From Ceratothoa steindachneri (lineage: Eukaryota; Arthropoda; Malacostraca; Isopoda; Cymothoidae): a stretch of DNA of 64,000 bases. The notes under the pieces are model-generated. The model made no database searches, was not told the origin of the DNA, and saw only the letters and a list, made by a program, of their open reading frames with translations. The position numbers and the translations under genes were made by a program. Shown here piece after piece: positions 35,753 to 46,139 of the stretch (positions are counted from its first letter, which is position 1; every line of letters starts with the position of its first letter). Location: assembly GCA_963969495.1 (NCBI GenBank), contig OZ018317.1:219174691-219238690 (forward strand). The letters are read 5' to 3'.

Positions 35753-37009
35753 GTGACAGCAGTTTTTGAGGGGACGTGGAGTGTCGTTTGTGTAAATGAT
35801 GTAAAGTGTGGCTGACAGTACGCTTCCTTGGGGAAAGCATGAGCGTTGTGTGAAGGGTTGTGAGAGGGTATTTTTGTATTTTATGTGGCATCTCCGTTCA
35901 GTGAGTTAGTGCGAGAGGAGCCCTCTAGTGCAGAAAGGTAACTGCGTATTGTTTGCGAGTTTCCAACGGAGTCCCTCGTGCCACATTTTATAAAAAAAGG
36001 CCTTCTCCACGCCCTTGCGGATGGAGAGTGTCTTTTGATGTACCTGGCATTTTTTCTGTATTCTGTCATGAACGATGGTCACAGCCGCCTGAGTCGACCG
36101 GCCCCTCCTGAACCCGTATTGGTGGGGGAAAGAAGCAGTCCCTCACTTCCAGGTAGTACCGTAGGCGGCAGTTGATCATACGTTCGAGTATTTTGCTTAG
36201 GTCCTCTACTAGAGAAATACGCCTGTAATTGTTTGGGTGTTTGGGGTCTTTGTTCGTTTTGTGTAGAAGTAGGTTGTGAGAGACTTTGAATAATATGGGG
36301 AAGTGGCCTGAGTCTAGTGAGGCGTTGAATAGGTGTGTAAGTGTGGGGTATATGTTTGCGGGGAGGTTGTGTATTAGTGTGGCTGGTAGCCCAGAGGGGC
36401 CGGTTGCACGTTTTGGTGTTGTTTTAATGTAGTGTTTTGCTTCCTCGACGGTGATGGGAGTGGTCACTGTAGATGTGTAGACGAGCAACTCCATTCGTAT
36501 CATGGGGCGGGCCTTAGCTCGTGAGCGTGGGCCCAACACCACTCCTGTACTTCCTGGAAGTGCTCTTGAGTGTGTGGTTTAGGTAGGTTGTGTGTATGTA
36601 TTGTGTCTCAGTGGGACCTAAATGCGTCGAGGATGACGTTGGTGTCAGTGAGTGTTTGGTTCTTTACTTGGAGAATGATGGGTTTAGGTAGATCAGTGCC
36701 TAGCAACCTTTTTACGTGCCACCAGAAGAAGGAAGAGTTAGTGCAATGAGTGTCGTCGGCGATGCGGATGACCTCTCGCCACTGCCGGTTCCTATCTAGC
36801 TGCACGCACTTTAGGATGCGGGCACATAAGTGATTGATGTTGTGTTGTCGTAGGCTTCTAGTGTAGTGATATATGTACTGATTCGGACATTCTGAATCTT
36901 CCAATTTTATATGTTTCTTGTAGCGCTTAGTTTTCCCTTAAAATTTTCCCGCGCCATGATTGGCCATTTTTTGTAATACTTATGTTTGCGTAGAAATACT
37001 CTATATAAT

Positions 37010-39170
37010 GTAGCAATTTGTCAATAAAAAACGGTATGGACCAAATGTGGTTCCCGGACAACTCCCGTCTGGGGATGCCCTGCAATTGCAGATGGTCCCC
37101 AACCAATAAACAAATGTACAAGACAACCCCAAAATTGGAAATAAGAAAGAGAAAAAAGAAGCAGTCGAAGTGAAAACTCCTGCCCCTAAACAGAGACAAG
37201 AAAATAACGAAGAGAGGGAAAATGCTGGGTCAGCTACTACTGGTTCCTCGGAGTGGTCGAACTCATCGGACTCTGAGCCCAACAAACAAAGAAGGCCAAA
37301 GGGAAGAAACGGAAGAACAAAAGATTGCGTGCAGATAACATCACTCTCAAAATATACGCATGCGATCAGTTTACCTTTTCTAGAAGAGATGGAACCCAGG
37401 TAAATATTCCATGGAATTAAAACAAAAGTTTTTAAATGGGAATACAATTTTGAAATCAACGCTGAACCGTATAACAAGCTCTGCTCTGCCAAAATGTGAC
37501 CCTACATCACAAAACCTGCGAGCAAATTTCTAACGCCGAGTTCAGGAAGAAGAGAAACGGGAGGAAGAATAACATAACCCAGAAACACTAAAGAGACAAC
37601 ATGGAAAGAGTAAGCAACATAATGAGGATCCTGACACTCAATGTAGACGGATGGAAAGGGAAGGCAACTGCATATGGAAACATATTCCCGGTGCTTGACC
37701 CCGACATGATTCTTATAACGGAGCACGGCATTGACACTACATCTGGTCAAATCAAAATACCGGGCTACAGAGTTGTCATGAAAAATCATTCTCAGGAAAA
37801 GTTTGATGGTGCTGGAATAGCTATCAAGGAGGAAATCTCGTTCAAACATCTACCTCGAGTGGGTAAAAAACTCCTCCTCAGCCCAGACGGACAGAGGAGA
37901 TGAGAGAGATCGCTCGTGTTCACAGGCAAGTGTACGAAGAGATAAGACGGGAAAATTGTAACCGGGAAAGAAGCTCGCTTCTTCGGCGCCTAAGCACCGA
38001 GCTAAAAGAGGCTATCAAGCTCCAACAAGAAGAAATATGGAAGATCCTGATAGCCAAAATCGATAGTGAGCTGAACCCGGCTAAATTCTGGCGTCAAGTC
38101 AAGAATCTGAAAAGACTAACCGGAAGAACTATGGCTCGGATAAAAGAGAACGGATATTATATCGAGGACCCTGCATTTTTTTTTATAGAGCCCATCTGCG
38201 GTTCTAGAAGACAGATTTAGAAATTATTGTAAAAACGTCTTCAGAATCACCCCAGAAGACAATGAAGAGTTCGACCAGGAATTAGAAGGCCAACTGATCG
38301 AAGATCTGAATCAGATTATACACCACACGCAAGTAGACGAAGGCAGGCAGGGAGATGGCGAGCTATGGGCGTCCCATAACACCAGAGGAGGTTATGGTCA
38401 CTGTGAGAACCTTTGAACAAAGGGCACCAGGCTGGACGGGCATCACCAGAAACAACTTGGTAAATGCCCCACAGCAGATCATTCAGGGAATCACAAACGT
38501 TTACAACGTTTCGCTTATAATTGGCACGAAAAGGATCGACCATATTCGACAATCGGTTCTACATGATAGAATCGGACTAAAACTGATCAACATGGAGATG
38601 CAGAGGCTAGGAAGAAGGACATGGAACAAGGTAGAATAAGAAATACTCCCAACAATCAACAACAATCTAGATATACCGCAACAAAGACAACGTACAGTAG
38701 AAAGAACATCTCTATTTCCCAGCAGAAGAAACTGTGCAGGAGAAAATATAAGACCCATCTACACCTAACAATAAACAAAAGGCAATAAACTTTAATTAAA
38801 AGAGGCGAAGTGCCCAAATTAAAAGTTAACTAAAACTAAAAGAAGATAGGAAGAATAGATAATCAACAAAATTAACCAAAATAATAATAATAAGAAAAGG
38901 AAGATAGGTTAACATAAATAACATAAACGTAAACGAAAAGAGGCGAAGTGCCCAAACTAAGAATCAAATTGAAAATAAGAAATGAATAATTAAATATAAT
39001 AACAACAAGTCTAGCTATAATTTAAGAAGAAAGAAACAAAGAATTAATAAATAATAAAGTACAAATAAAAGAGGAAAAAATGCCCATATGAAACTAGAGA
39101 ATAGTGAGCAAAATAAAAACTAATTGAAAGGCTTGAAAGCCACGAAAGAGGAAACTATAAATGGAATAAA
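37010..39170 (+). mobile_element. Non-LTR retrotransposon with internal deletions
   Basis: Plus strand. 37,170-37,403 gives a charged ORF1-like peptide. 37,601-37,890 begins an endonuclease: RILTLNVDGWKGKATAYGN, DMILITEHGI, GAGIAIKEE. It then jumps without the rest of the nuclease to the RT linker (37,900-38,220: LNPAKFWRQVKNLKRLTG) and RT N-terminal RPITPEEVMVTVRTFEQRAP, GWTGITRNNL. It jumps again to the C-terminal peptide LHDRIGLKLINMEMQRLG, so the YxDD core is missing. The 3' region 38,770-39,170 is A-rich with repeated GAGGCGAAGTGCCCAAA at about 38,804 and 38,940. The clade is not certain. Confidence 0.72.

Positions 39171-39172
<2 letters not shown>

Positions 39173-39212
<40 letters not shown>
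39173..39212. repeat. (TA)n microsatellite
   Basis: About 40 bp of TA repeat immediately after the A-rich LINE tail. Confidence 0.95.
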
Positions 39213-39213
<1 letters not shown>

Positions 39214-39383
39214 CAATGGAAGTACCTAACCGTCATCGACGGTCAGCAACATTATTGATGGAGGAAAAATAATTTTTAAACAAACAAGAAGAAAGTATGC
39301 TAGTGATGCCCTCAACAGCAGGGCAACTAGTAAAAAATTTCACACCTATTAAAATTTACCACACATTTCATTACTTTCATTAA

Positions 39384-39420
39384 CTTGAACTTGAACTTGA
39401 ACTTGAACTTGAACTTGAAT
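39384..39420 (+). repeat. (TTGAAC)n hexamer array
   Basis: Six tandem TTGAAC units, just 5' of the hammerhead-like repeat. Confidence 0.95.
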
Positions 39421-39429
39421 AATTCCATT

Positions 39430-39605
39430 TCTGTTCATTCACTGAAGATGGCCTAACATGGTCGAAAGAGGTCTAGGAATAAAGAATGTCATTCGCGGAT
39501 GTTTTTTCTGGCCGCGAAGACCCCGTTAAAATACTTGTAAGAAGTATTAAGAAAATACAAGTTAAAATTAATAACGCTGCCACAGCTGTTGACTTCAATA
39601 GAACC

Positions 39606-39682
<77 letters not shown>
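39430..39682 (+). mobile_element. Short repeat with hammerhead-like core and (TA)n tail, copy 1
   Basis: The sequence CTGAAGATGGCCTAACATGG then TCGAAAG at 39,442-39,468 has the order of the hammerhead catalytic core, CUGANGA - stem II - GAAA, where GGCC and GGUC can pair as stem II. The element continues ...GGCCGCGAAGACC... and ends GACTTCAATAGAACCTGCAT before a (TA)n run to 39,682. A diverged copy in opposite orientation lies at about 54,162-54,482 and ends the same way (GACTTCAATGAATCCTGCAT, then TA). Hammerheads are documented in Penelope-like elements. Stems I and III are not convincingly formed here, so self-cleavage is not claimed. Confidence 0.55.
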
Positions 39683-39686
<4 letters not shown>

Positions 39687-39759
39687 CTTGTTCCACTTGG
39701 GGTGGTATAGGTGCACATAAAATTTGAACTCGATCGGATAAGATATAAAGGCAGGTCTC

Positions 39760-40014
39760 CCTATCTCCACACTGCTGCAAAGCAAGGCGAAGCTGCTCAA
39801 GTTAGTGGGGGCCTATCAGGGTCTTCAGAAGCACAACAAAAGAGCTTCGGAAATGGCAAGGATGATTGTGGAGATATTTCAAGGGGGCCTTGATTTCTTG
39901 TTCGATATGGAACACAGAGATGCCATTGAGAAGACCACAATCAAGGAATACAGGGCCTTCTCATCAGCCAAAGAGAAGATCGATCGACTTCATACATGCC
40001 CGGACTGGACACTG
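39760..40014 (+). pseudogene. N-terminal exon-like part of uncharacterised transposase-like gene (copy 1)
   Basis: Frame reads KLLKLVGAYQGLQKHNKRAS then LDFLFDMEHRDAIEKTTIKE, YRAFSSAKEKIDRL. The LFD...DA...E...F pattern is repeated in copy 2 (LFDVITSDAHQTMTNEENKE followed by FLKMQR at about 62,560-62,640), so this is the N-terminal domain of the same protein. It breaks off at CACTG (40,010-40,014), where an LTR element starts; the gene resumes at 47,294. The last 47 bases before the break recur at 47,569-47,616 within the other half, proving continuity. Confidence 0.75.
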
Positions 40015-40552
40015 TGTAGAAGAATACGGTCGAAGGGTGGCCTCATGCTCTTCTGTACCCCCGTGGTCTCGAGATCGCCGCATGGAGGGTGGGAAGTGAG
40101 GCTGATCTAAGGCGAGGATGCGGTTCACGCCGTTTTATTGCACCCCAGCTGCATTTACTTCGGGACACATTTTCCTCGTCTCGCATGCCGTTTCAGACAG
40201 CCTCCTGCCCTCCTGCATAGATCGAAGCTCTTCGAACATTCTAAGCCAGCTTTATCTCGGTTCACCCGAAGGAGTAGATCGCGAGGGTCGTGGAGACACT
40301 CGCTTTGGGCAATCCCCGCCACCGGCGATGCGTCTATATAATCCCCCGACTCAGTTCAGCTTGGAACACTAGCCTTGTAGTCCTATAGCACCGGAACACA
40401 GCAGCCTTGCTCAGCACAGTTCCGCCTAACACCACGCACGAGCAAAGGACACGCTCACCCGTCGCGATCGAAGAGACCGGCGATTTCGAATCGAGGATGA
40501 AGGCTAAATCGACATCCGTGAACTCTTCCATAGTCAATCGGTGAGTATCTTT
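40015..40552 (+). repeat. Left LTR-like repeat (540 bp preserved)
   Basis: Aligns along its length with 46,140-46,690: shared blocks include GTCTCGAGATCGCCGCATGG, CACGCCGTTTTATTGCACCC, CTCGTCTCGCATGCCGTTTC, and CAATCCCCGCCACCGGCGA. A TATA box (TCTATATAATCCCCCGAC, 40,333-40,350) is followed by TCAGTTC, an arthropod initiator-like string. GTGAGTAT at 40,541 resembles a splice donor. Similarity stops about 9 bp before the Helitron start, so the distal half of this repeat is missing. Confidence 0.75.
40335..40357 (+). promoter_or_regulatory. LTR core promoter candidate (TATA plus initiator)
   Basis: TATATAA at 40,335 within a GC-richer context, then TCAGTTC at 40,351. The same TATATAATCCCCCGACTC is kept in the right copy (about 46,475-46,492) although surrounding bases have diverged, which supports a promoter role in the ancestral element. 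Confidence 0.5.
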
Positions 40553-40620
40553 CATTGAAATCTAGTTATTGGCCGAAGCCTATTATGCCATAGTGCAATT
40601 TTAATGCAAGCAACCTATCA

Positions 40621-41118
40621 TTGATAAATATCAATGATGAAAACGCAAATATAATCATCCCTTTAGCATACTGGAACAACTTGCACTACGATGTCTTCTT
40701 GCCATCGTATGAAATGTTATCTCACTCAAGTATAGAAGAAGAAGGTAAAGGCATTGAGCCTGGGTATTATCGGCAAGACCATCGTGCTGAGTCTCAGAGA
40801 GTTGCTGAAAATCCCAATCAAACGCAAACCAAAAGAGTATCCAAAGCTGCAAGAGCTGATAGAGTGCGTCAAAGAAGTGCCTCTGGAACTCCAGATGACA
40901 GAAGAAAGAGTATTGAGGCTAATGCTGAAAGGATGAGAAGAGTCAGGGCTTCTAAAGACACTTATCAAATGCAAGCTAGAAGAACAGCAAACGCTGCACG
41001 AATGAGACAAGTGAGAGGTGCATTTTTGTCCGATCTACATAGAGCAGGATTTAATTATGATCCCAAGGAAGATTATTCAAACCACCCGAAGTTGTCCATT
41101 GGAAGTTTGGAAAATTAA
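40621..41118 (+). pseudogene. Helitron protein, N-terminal basic region
   Basis: An open frame of 165 codons rich in Arg, Ala and Glu with repeated R-x-R-x-x-R patterns (RADRVRQRSASGTPDDRRKS, AERMRRVRASKDTYQMQARR, NAARMRQVRGAF), followed by AGFNYDPKEDYSNHP. Such a repeated basic N-terminus is common in invertebrate Helitron proteins and probably contacts DNA. The next frames continue the protein with a zinc-binding-like CKNCKALKFKDE...LC segment at about 41,120-41,180. Confidence 0.75.
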
Positions 41119-41769
41119 TGTAAGAATTGCAAAGCACTAAAGTTCAAGGATGAGACCAATGGTCTTTGTGGCAGAAATAGAAAAGTTCAGTTCGAAGAAC
41201 TACCTCTTCCAAGTCAACCGTTACTTTCCCTATTAGATGGATCAAATCCAGATTTAGTTGAATTTTTAAGAGTCATAAGAGCTTACAACAACTGCTTTTC
41301 TATGATTTGCCAGGGTGGAAATCAACATTCAAAGTCCAAGGCCAAATTTATCACAGAATTGCTCCAATTTATCCTTTACTGAATGAGCCAAGTAAGTTTC
41401 TTTAAATCTACTTCATTGAGGACCATAAAGTTCAAGCACAGACCAGAGCAAACATGTGTAAGGATTTACAACTAAACATAGTGCTGATTCTTCAATAATT
41501 CCTTCACCAAAACAATGTCTATATAAGAAAATTCAAGACAGCATTGGAATGAGGTACAGATGAAGAAGTCAGATTGATCATCAGAGCAGACAAAACTCTG
41601 AATGGTGAACATCAAAGAAGATTCAATTCTCCTACAACAAATGAAGTTGGAATTTTGATTGTAAGACAAGACTTTGAAAAAAAGAGATATTTTTTTTCAA
41701 TATAAAGATGGAAATCTGAAGAAAGTCGCTGAAACTCATAGAACTTATGACTCCTTACAGTACCTTTGA

Positions 41770-42795
41770 TATTCTGGCAAGGAAGTGATGGTTATAATTT
41801 TCTTTTGAAGCAAAGAGATCCCAAAACTGGAGCAAGGAATAACAAAAAAAATTCTGCTCAGGATTTTTATCTCTATAGAATAATGGTGAGGCAGGAAAAT
41901 TTCAATTTGCTATTGAGATTTGACCAGCTTCTCAATCAATTCTTAGTTGATATGTATGCTAAGATTGAGTCAGAGAAACTGTTGTTCATCAAGCTGCATC
42001 AGAAAAAGCTCAGAGGAGAGGACTACATCCACCTAAAAGATGCAGTTTTCAGTGATGGCACTCCAAATAATTCTGGACAAATGGTGATTCTGCCTTCTTC
42101 TTTTACTGGAAGTCCTAGGTACATGCAATTTGCAATGTCAGAATTTATGGCAAACCTGACTTATTCAGTACCTTTACCTGTAATCCTACATGGAAAGAAG
42201 TGCAAGAGAATCTTCTTCCTGAACAATCTGCTACTGACAGACATGATATTGTGGCGAGAGTATAAAATTGAATGGCAAAAGCGAGGCTTGCCACATGCCC
42301 ATTTGCTAATTTGGCTGAAGGACAAAATAAGTTCCAATAAGATTGAGCTTATAATCAGTACATAATTATTAAATCCTGAAACAGATCCAGTGTTGTTTGA
42401 AATCATCAAGAAGAATATGATCCACGGACCATGTGGTTCTGTTAATCCAAATAGCCCTCGTATGGTAGGCAAAAGCCGCAGCAAAAAATATCCCATGGAC
42501 TTAATTAAGGTAACACAGATTGATACAAATGGATATATTAATTTATAAAAGAAGAACAGCATAAGATGGACGATATTCATTCGCTGTGAAAAAAAATGGA
42601 AATGATATTATTGTTGACAACAAGTGGGTGTTTCTGTATAGTCCCTTCCTTTGCAAAGCATTGAATGCCCACATCAATGTGGAATTTTGCAACAGTGTGA
42701 AATCGATCAAATATGTTGACAAGTATATAAAAAAGGTAGTGATCAAGCAGTTTTCACTCTGGAGAACCATGATGAAGTTGAACAATTTTAAATGA
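41770..42795 (+). pseudogene. Helitron Rep (HUH endonuclease) region
   Basis: Frame 41,766-42,365 carries the Helitron-like N domain (DFYLYRIMVRQENFN, FLVDMYAKIESEKLLFIKLH, EDYIHLKDAV, ILPSSFTGSPRYMQ) and KRGLPHAHLLIWLKD, where H-A-H is the HUH metal-binding motif. After two frame breaks KYVDKYIKK at about 42,709-42,735 gives the Tyr pair that acts as nucleophile in Rep proteins. A MIHGPCG block lies at about 42,418. Two stops, so inactive, but catalytic residues are retained. Confidence 0.85.
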
Positions 42796-43180
42796 AAAGA
42801 TATATTTCGAGTAATGAGGCAGTCTGGAGAATACTTTCTTTTCCTATTCATGACAGAAGTCCCTCAGTTCAGCACCTGGCTGTGGATTTGAAAAATGGTC
42901 ATAGAGTCTATTACACTGAGGAAATGCAAGAGAACTGGCTGAAAGGCCAAAAAAACACTATCCTAATGGCGTTTTTCAACCTCTGTTCATAATATGAGTT
43001 TGCCAAAACACTTCTATATCATGAAGTATTTAAATATTTTACCTTCAAAGCAATAAACTTTCTAGGAGGAAGTAAGGATAACCATATACAACAGTTCTAG
43101 GAATCAGATGCAGTCATGTTCTTTGTAGGGTATATACTGTTCACCCAAGAAATCCAGAATATTTCTTTCTAAGGTTATTA

Positions 43181-44915
43181 TTGCATCATGACAAAGGACC
43201 CGCTGACTTCAAAATGATTAGGATGCCTAATGGAAATGAAATTGAAACCTACAGGCAAGCATGCATTGCTCTTGGACTGACAGAAAATGATCAAGATTGG
43301 GTCAAAACTTTGGAAGAGGCAGCTACCACACAGGCTCCAAAGATAATGATAGACATATTTACTGTGATAATTGTCACCTGTCAGCTATCTAGCCCATTGG
43401 CTCTCTGGGAAAAGTACAACAACCTGAAGCAAAAATGAAACCAATAATTGCAAATATTGCACTCTATGAGATAGAAAACAAAGTTATATCCTTAACTCAA
43501 AGGGATTTGAGTCAATTTTGGATTTCGAAACCAAACAGATATTCACTTTCAGTGAACAGAGAAACGTTGAGAGAGATGAGCTACAATATTTAGGAACTTG
43601 GTGTCATGGTGCAGATCAATGAGCCACTTTGAAATCAGGACCAATAAACAACATATGAAATGATTCCTAGAAATATAAATTCCGCCAAAGGTGAAATATT
43701 CTTCTTGGATGCTCCAGGAAGAACTGGAAAAAAAATTGTTATAAACTTGATTCTATCGGCTGTGAGAACCCAGAGAAAGATACACTTGCAGTAGCCTCAT
43801 CCGGCATTGCTGCCACACTTCTATCAGGAGGCAGAACAGCTCATTCCACATTCATGCTTCCAATGAATTTGAATGCTAATGTAAATCCAATCTGTATGAT
43901 CAAGAGAGGAACCACTGTGGCAAATCTTTTGCAAGAAACCTCAGTTATTGTTTGTGACGAATGCACTATGGCTTTCAGAAAGGCTTTTAAAGCTTTGGAT
44001 AAAACAATGCACAACATTCGGCAAAACAACCAGCTCGTGGGCGGAGTGACCCTCCTTTTGTCAGGAGAACTCAGACAAACTCTGCCAGTGATTAAGAGAG
44101 GAACAGCAACTGATGAACTCAATGCCTGCTTAAAGAATTCTTACCTTTGGAGTCATGTTCAAAGACTCTCCTTGAATAAACACATGAGGGTTCATCTACA
44201 TGTAGATGTCAATGCTGGCATATTTGCTTCTCAACTTATGGGGCTAAGAAATGGTACAGTTGAAAATAATGCAGATAGGAAAATTTCACTTCGAGGAGGT
44301 TGTGGAATTTTGGTGAAGGATATTTAAGAATTGCAACTTAGGGCTTATCCAGACCTACAGTATCACTTCGGGAAACAAGAAGTGTCTCTGTCAAAGGGCA
44401 ATTCTAGCCCCAAGAAATGAAACAGTGCATACTATAAACTGGAGACTTCTTCAAGAATTGCCAAAAGAGATCAAGCAGTTAACTATCCCATTGAGTTCCT
44501 TAACTCCCTTGATCCTCCTGAAATGCCTTCCCATAAGCTTTCCTTAAAAGAAGCAGTGCCAGTGATGTTGTTAAGAAATTTGGATCATCCGAAGCTATGT
44601 AATAGAACAAGACTAATTGTGAAAAAAATTATGCCTCATCTTCTTCAAGCTGAAATTTTAACTGGTCAGGGGAAAGGAGAATTGGTTCTCATTACACGGA
44701 TTCCACTGATACCTCCAGATACGAGTATGTCATTTGAATTTAAAAGACTGCCATTTACTATCAGAGTCGGCTTTGCAATGTCTATCAACAAAGCTCAAGG
44801 CCAGTCTTTGAAGGTTAGGGGACTTAATTTGCTACAACCTTGCTTTTCTCATAGTCAGCTCTATGTTGGATGCTCAAGAGTTGGAAATGGGAGAAATCGA
44901 TTTATTCTCTCCTAA
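43181..44915 (+). pseudogene. Helitron Pif1-like helicase region
   Basis: RMPNGNEIETYRQACIALGL then a break, FFLDAPGRTGKK (Walker A; GGTGKT expected, final Thr is Lys), SSGIAATLLSGGRTAHSTF, VIVCDECTM (Walker B-like, DEASM expected), GGVTLLLSGELRQTLPVI, then 44,523-44,915 with LRNLDHPKLCNRTRLIVKKI and FAMSINKAQGQSL plus LYVGCSRV, the last Pif1 helicase motifs. SF1B helicases of this type unwind DNA in Helitron movement. Frames break at about 43,440-43,850 and 44,327-44,520. Confidence 0.88.
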
Positions 44916-45497
44916 TGGTAATGGAAAGACAGAAATATTGTATATCCTGCAGCTTTGCAGTAGTTCCCATTATTTGGTTTACTAAATTTTAGTAATATCT
45001 ATATGTTTTATGACATTGAAATCAATACAAATTGTGTTGGGATTCAACAGTTGATCTCATTTTTTATTGTTAAATCAATAAATTTTCTTGTGCTTTTGTG
45101 ATTAAAAGTTTTATCCTTTTTACAATAAGTTTCGGGCCAGAGGTACCCAGTTGGCTTTCAGCAAGATGTATCATTAAAGTCAGCCCGGGAGATGTTAGAA
45201 ACGGAATTTTGATTAACATTATTAAGTTTATTTATAGGAAAGTAGTACAGGGACTTTACTGCAATTAGCCTCTTCATTACTTCAAAAAGGACGGTCTCAA
45301 ATAATATAACTAATACATCCATGAATGGTTTCTTCTTTCGACGAGGGAGTACGTGTAAATTCAAAAGGGAAATAACACCCAGAACAAAATGATATTGGAT
45401 ATCTACTTCTCAGAGTGACGAAATGCAAATAGGCCTCGAAATGATACCCGTAAAAAACTGAATGCCGTCTCCGCGACGTCGGGCACCCAGCTGCTAG

Positions 45498-46139
45498 TTG
45501 TATATAAAAGGGTCGGAAAATTGTATTGCCGATACCCTTAGCCGTAGTCCTTTTGGCGACCACCCCTGCTAAATTGTAATTGCTCCATGGCCATTTGGCT
45601 ATTTTGTATATAATGTAACCGCCAGCTAGAAATAAGTTAAAGAACAATTACGAGTATTTATGAGTAGTTATTCTTTTGTGGATGCGTACGTCTAGGAGCA
45701 ACAGCGCCCTTGTATGTATAAAATTATTATTTAGAATTCTGGTCCAGCACCACTATATGTATATATGTACCACCTTAATCATCCCTGTCATTTGTATATG
45801 ATATATCTTTGAATATCCATTTCATTTTATTTCTTTGCTTTGTATAACTTCGTGTATAAATACCCTTTACATTTTTTTAATTACGTTCCCTCTTAATTCT
45901 CTTATGGTCGGCGTAAACCTGTAATAATTAATATTCTTTCCCGTTCATATGTATATGCAGTCGTTTGGAATTAGCTTGTGCACCTGTGCGAAGTCAGGTC
46001 AGGAAATTCGCTTTTCTTATCCACCCCCGCCTCGTTGACCGCTCGAGTGGAAGACTCCGGTTCCCCCAAGTCATCGGTCTTAGGGGATATCACTTTTCTC
46101 CCCAACTCCGAAAGTGCCATCTTCTAGGATGGTAGGAGA
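45498..46139 (+). other. LTR-element remainder between Helitron and right LTR
   Basis: AT-rich 642 bp without coding capacity. It ends with a purine-rich AGGATGGTAGGAGA directly before TGTAGAAG, a position where an LTR element carries its polypurine tract. No clear similarity to 46,690-47,293 by eye. Confidence 0.5.

Larger units (their letters stand above)
33588..36904 (-). mobile_element. Jockey-like LINE, linker to RT, split by a hAT
   Basis: Minus strand from 36,904: linker LDRNRQWREVIRIADDTHCT, then 36,066-36,542 with ITVEEAKHYIKTTPKRATGP, SHNLLLHKTNKDPKHPNNYR and RISLVEDLSKILERMINCRL (RT blocks 0-2). Near 35,760-35,860 it gives FPQGSVLSATLYIIYTNDTP, and across the hAT insertion SYADDETILDNG (catalytic A-D-D). 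33,964-34,392 continues with WLIATKPQKTLFDARDH and YTQHTKILWVTFDKTLRFN. Same family as the relic at 1.3-3.2 kb, which holds the opposite half. Several frame breaks outside the hAT. Confidence 0.85.
40561..45497 (+). mobile_element. Helitron (rolling-circle transposon)
   Basis: Starts TCTAGTTATT after an A (40,560) and ends GCTGCTAG at 45,497 before a T, matching Helitron rules (5' TC, 3' CTRR, insertion between A and T). A GC-rich segment CCGCGACGTCGGG just upstream of the 3' end could form the terminal hairpin. The 4.9-kb body encodes the Helitron-type Rep and Pif1-like helicase in order on the plus strand. Stops and shifts interrupt it. It lies inside the LTR remnant, so it arrived later. 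Confidence 0.85.

Noticed and set aside
36927..37492. Minus-strand frames of 90-163 codons opposite the start of the plus-strand LINE
   Set aside because: They overlap the LINE ORF1/endonuclease region in antisense and show no family signature.
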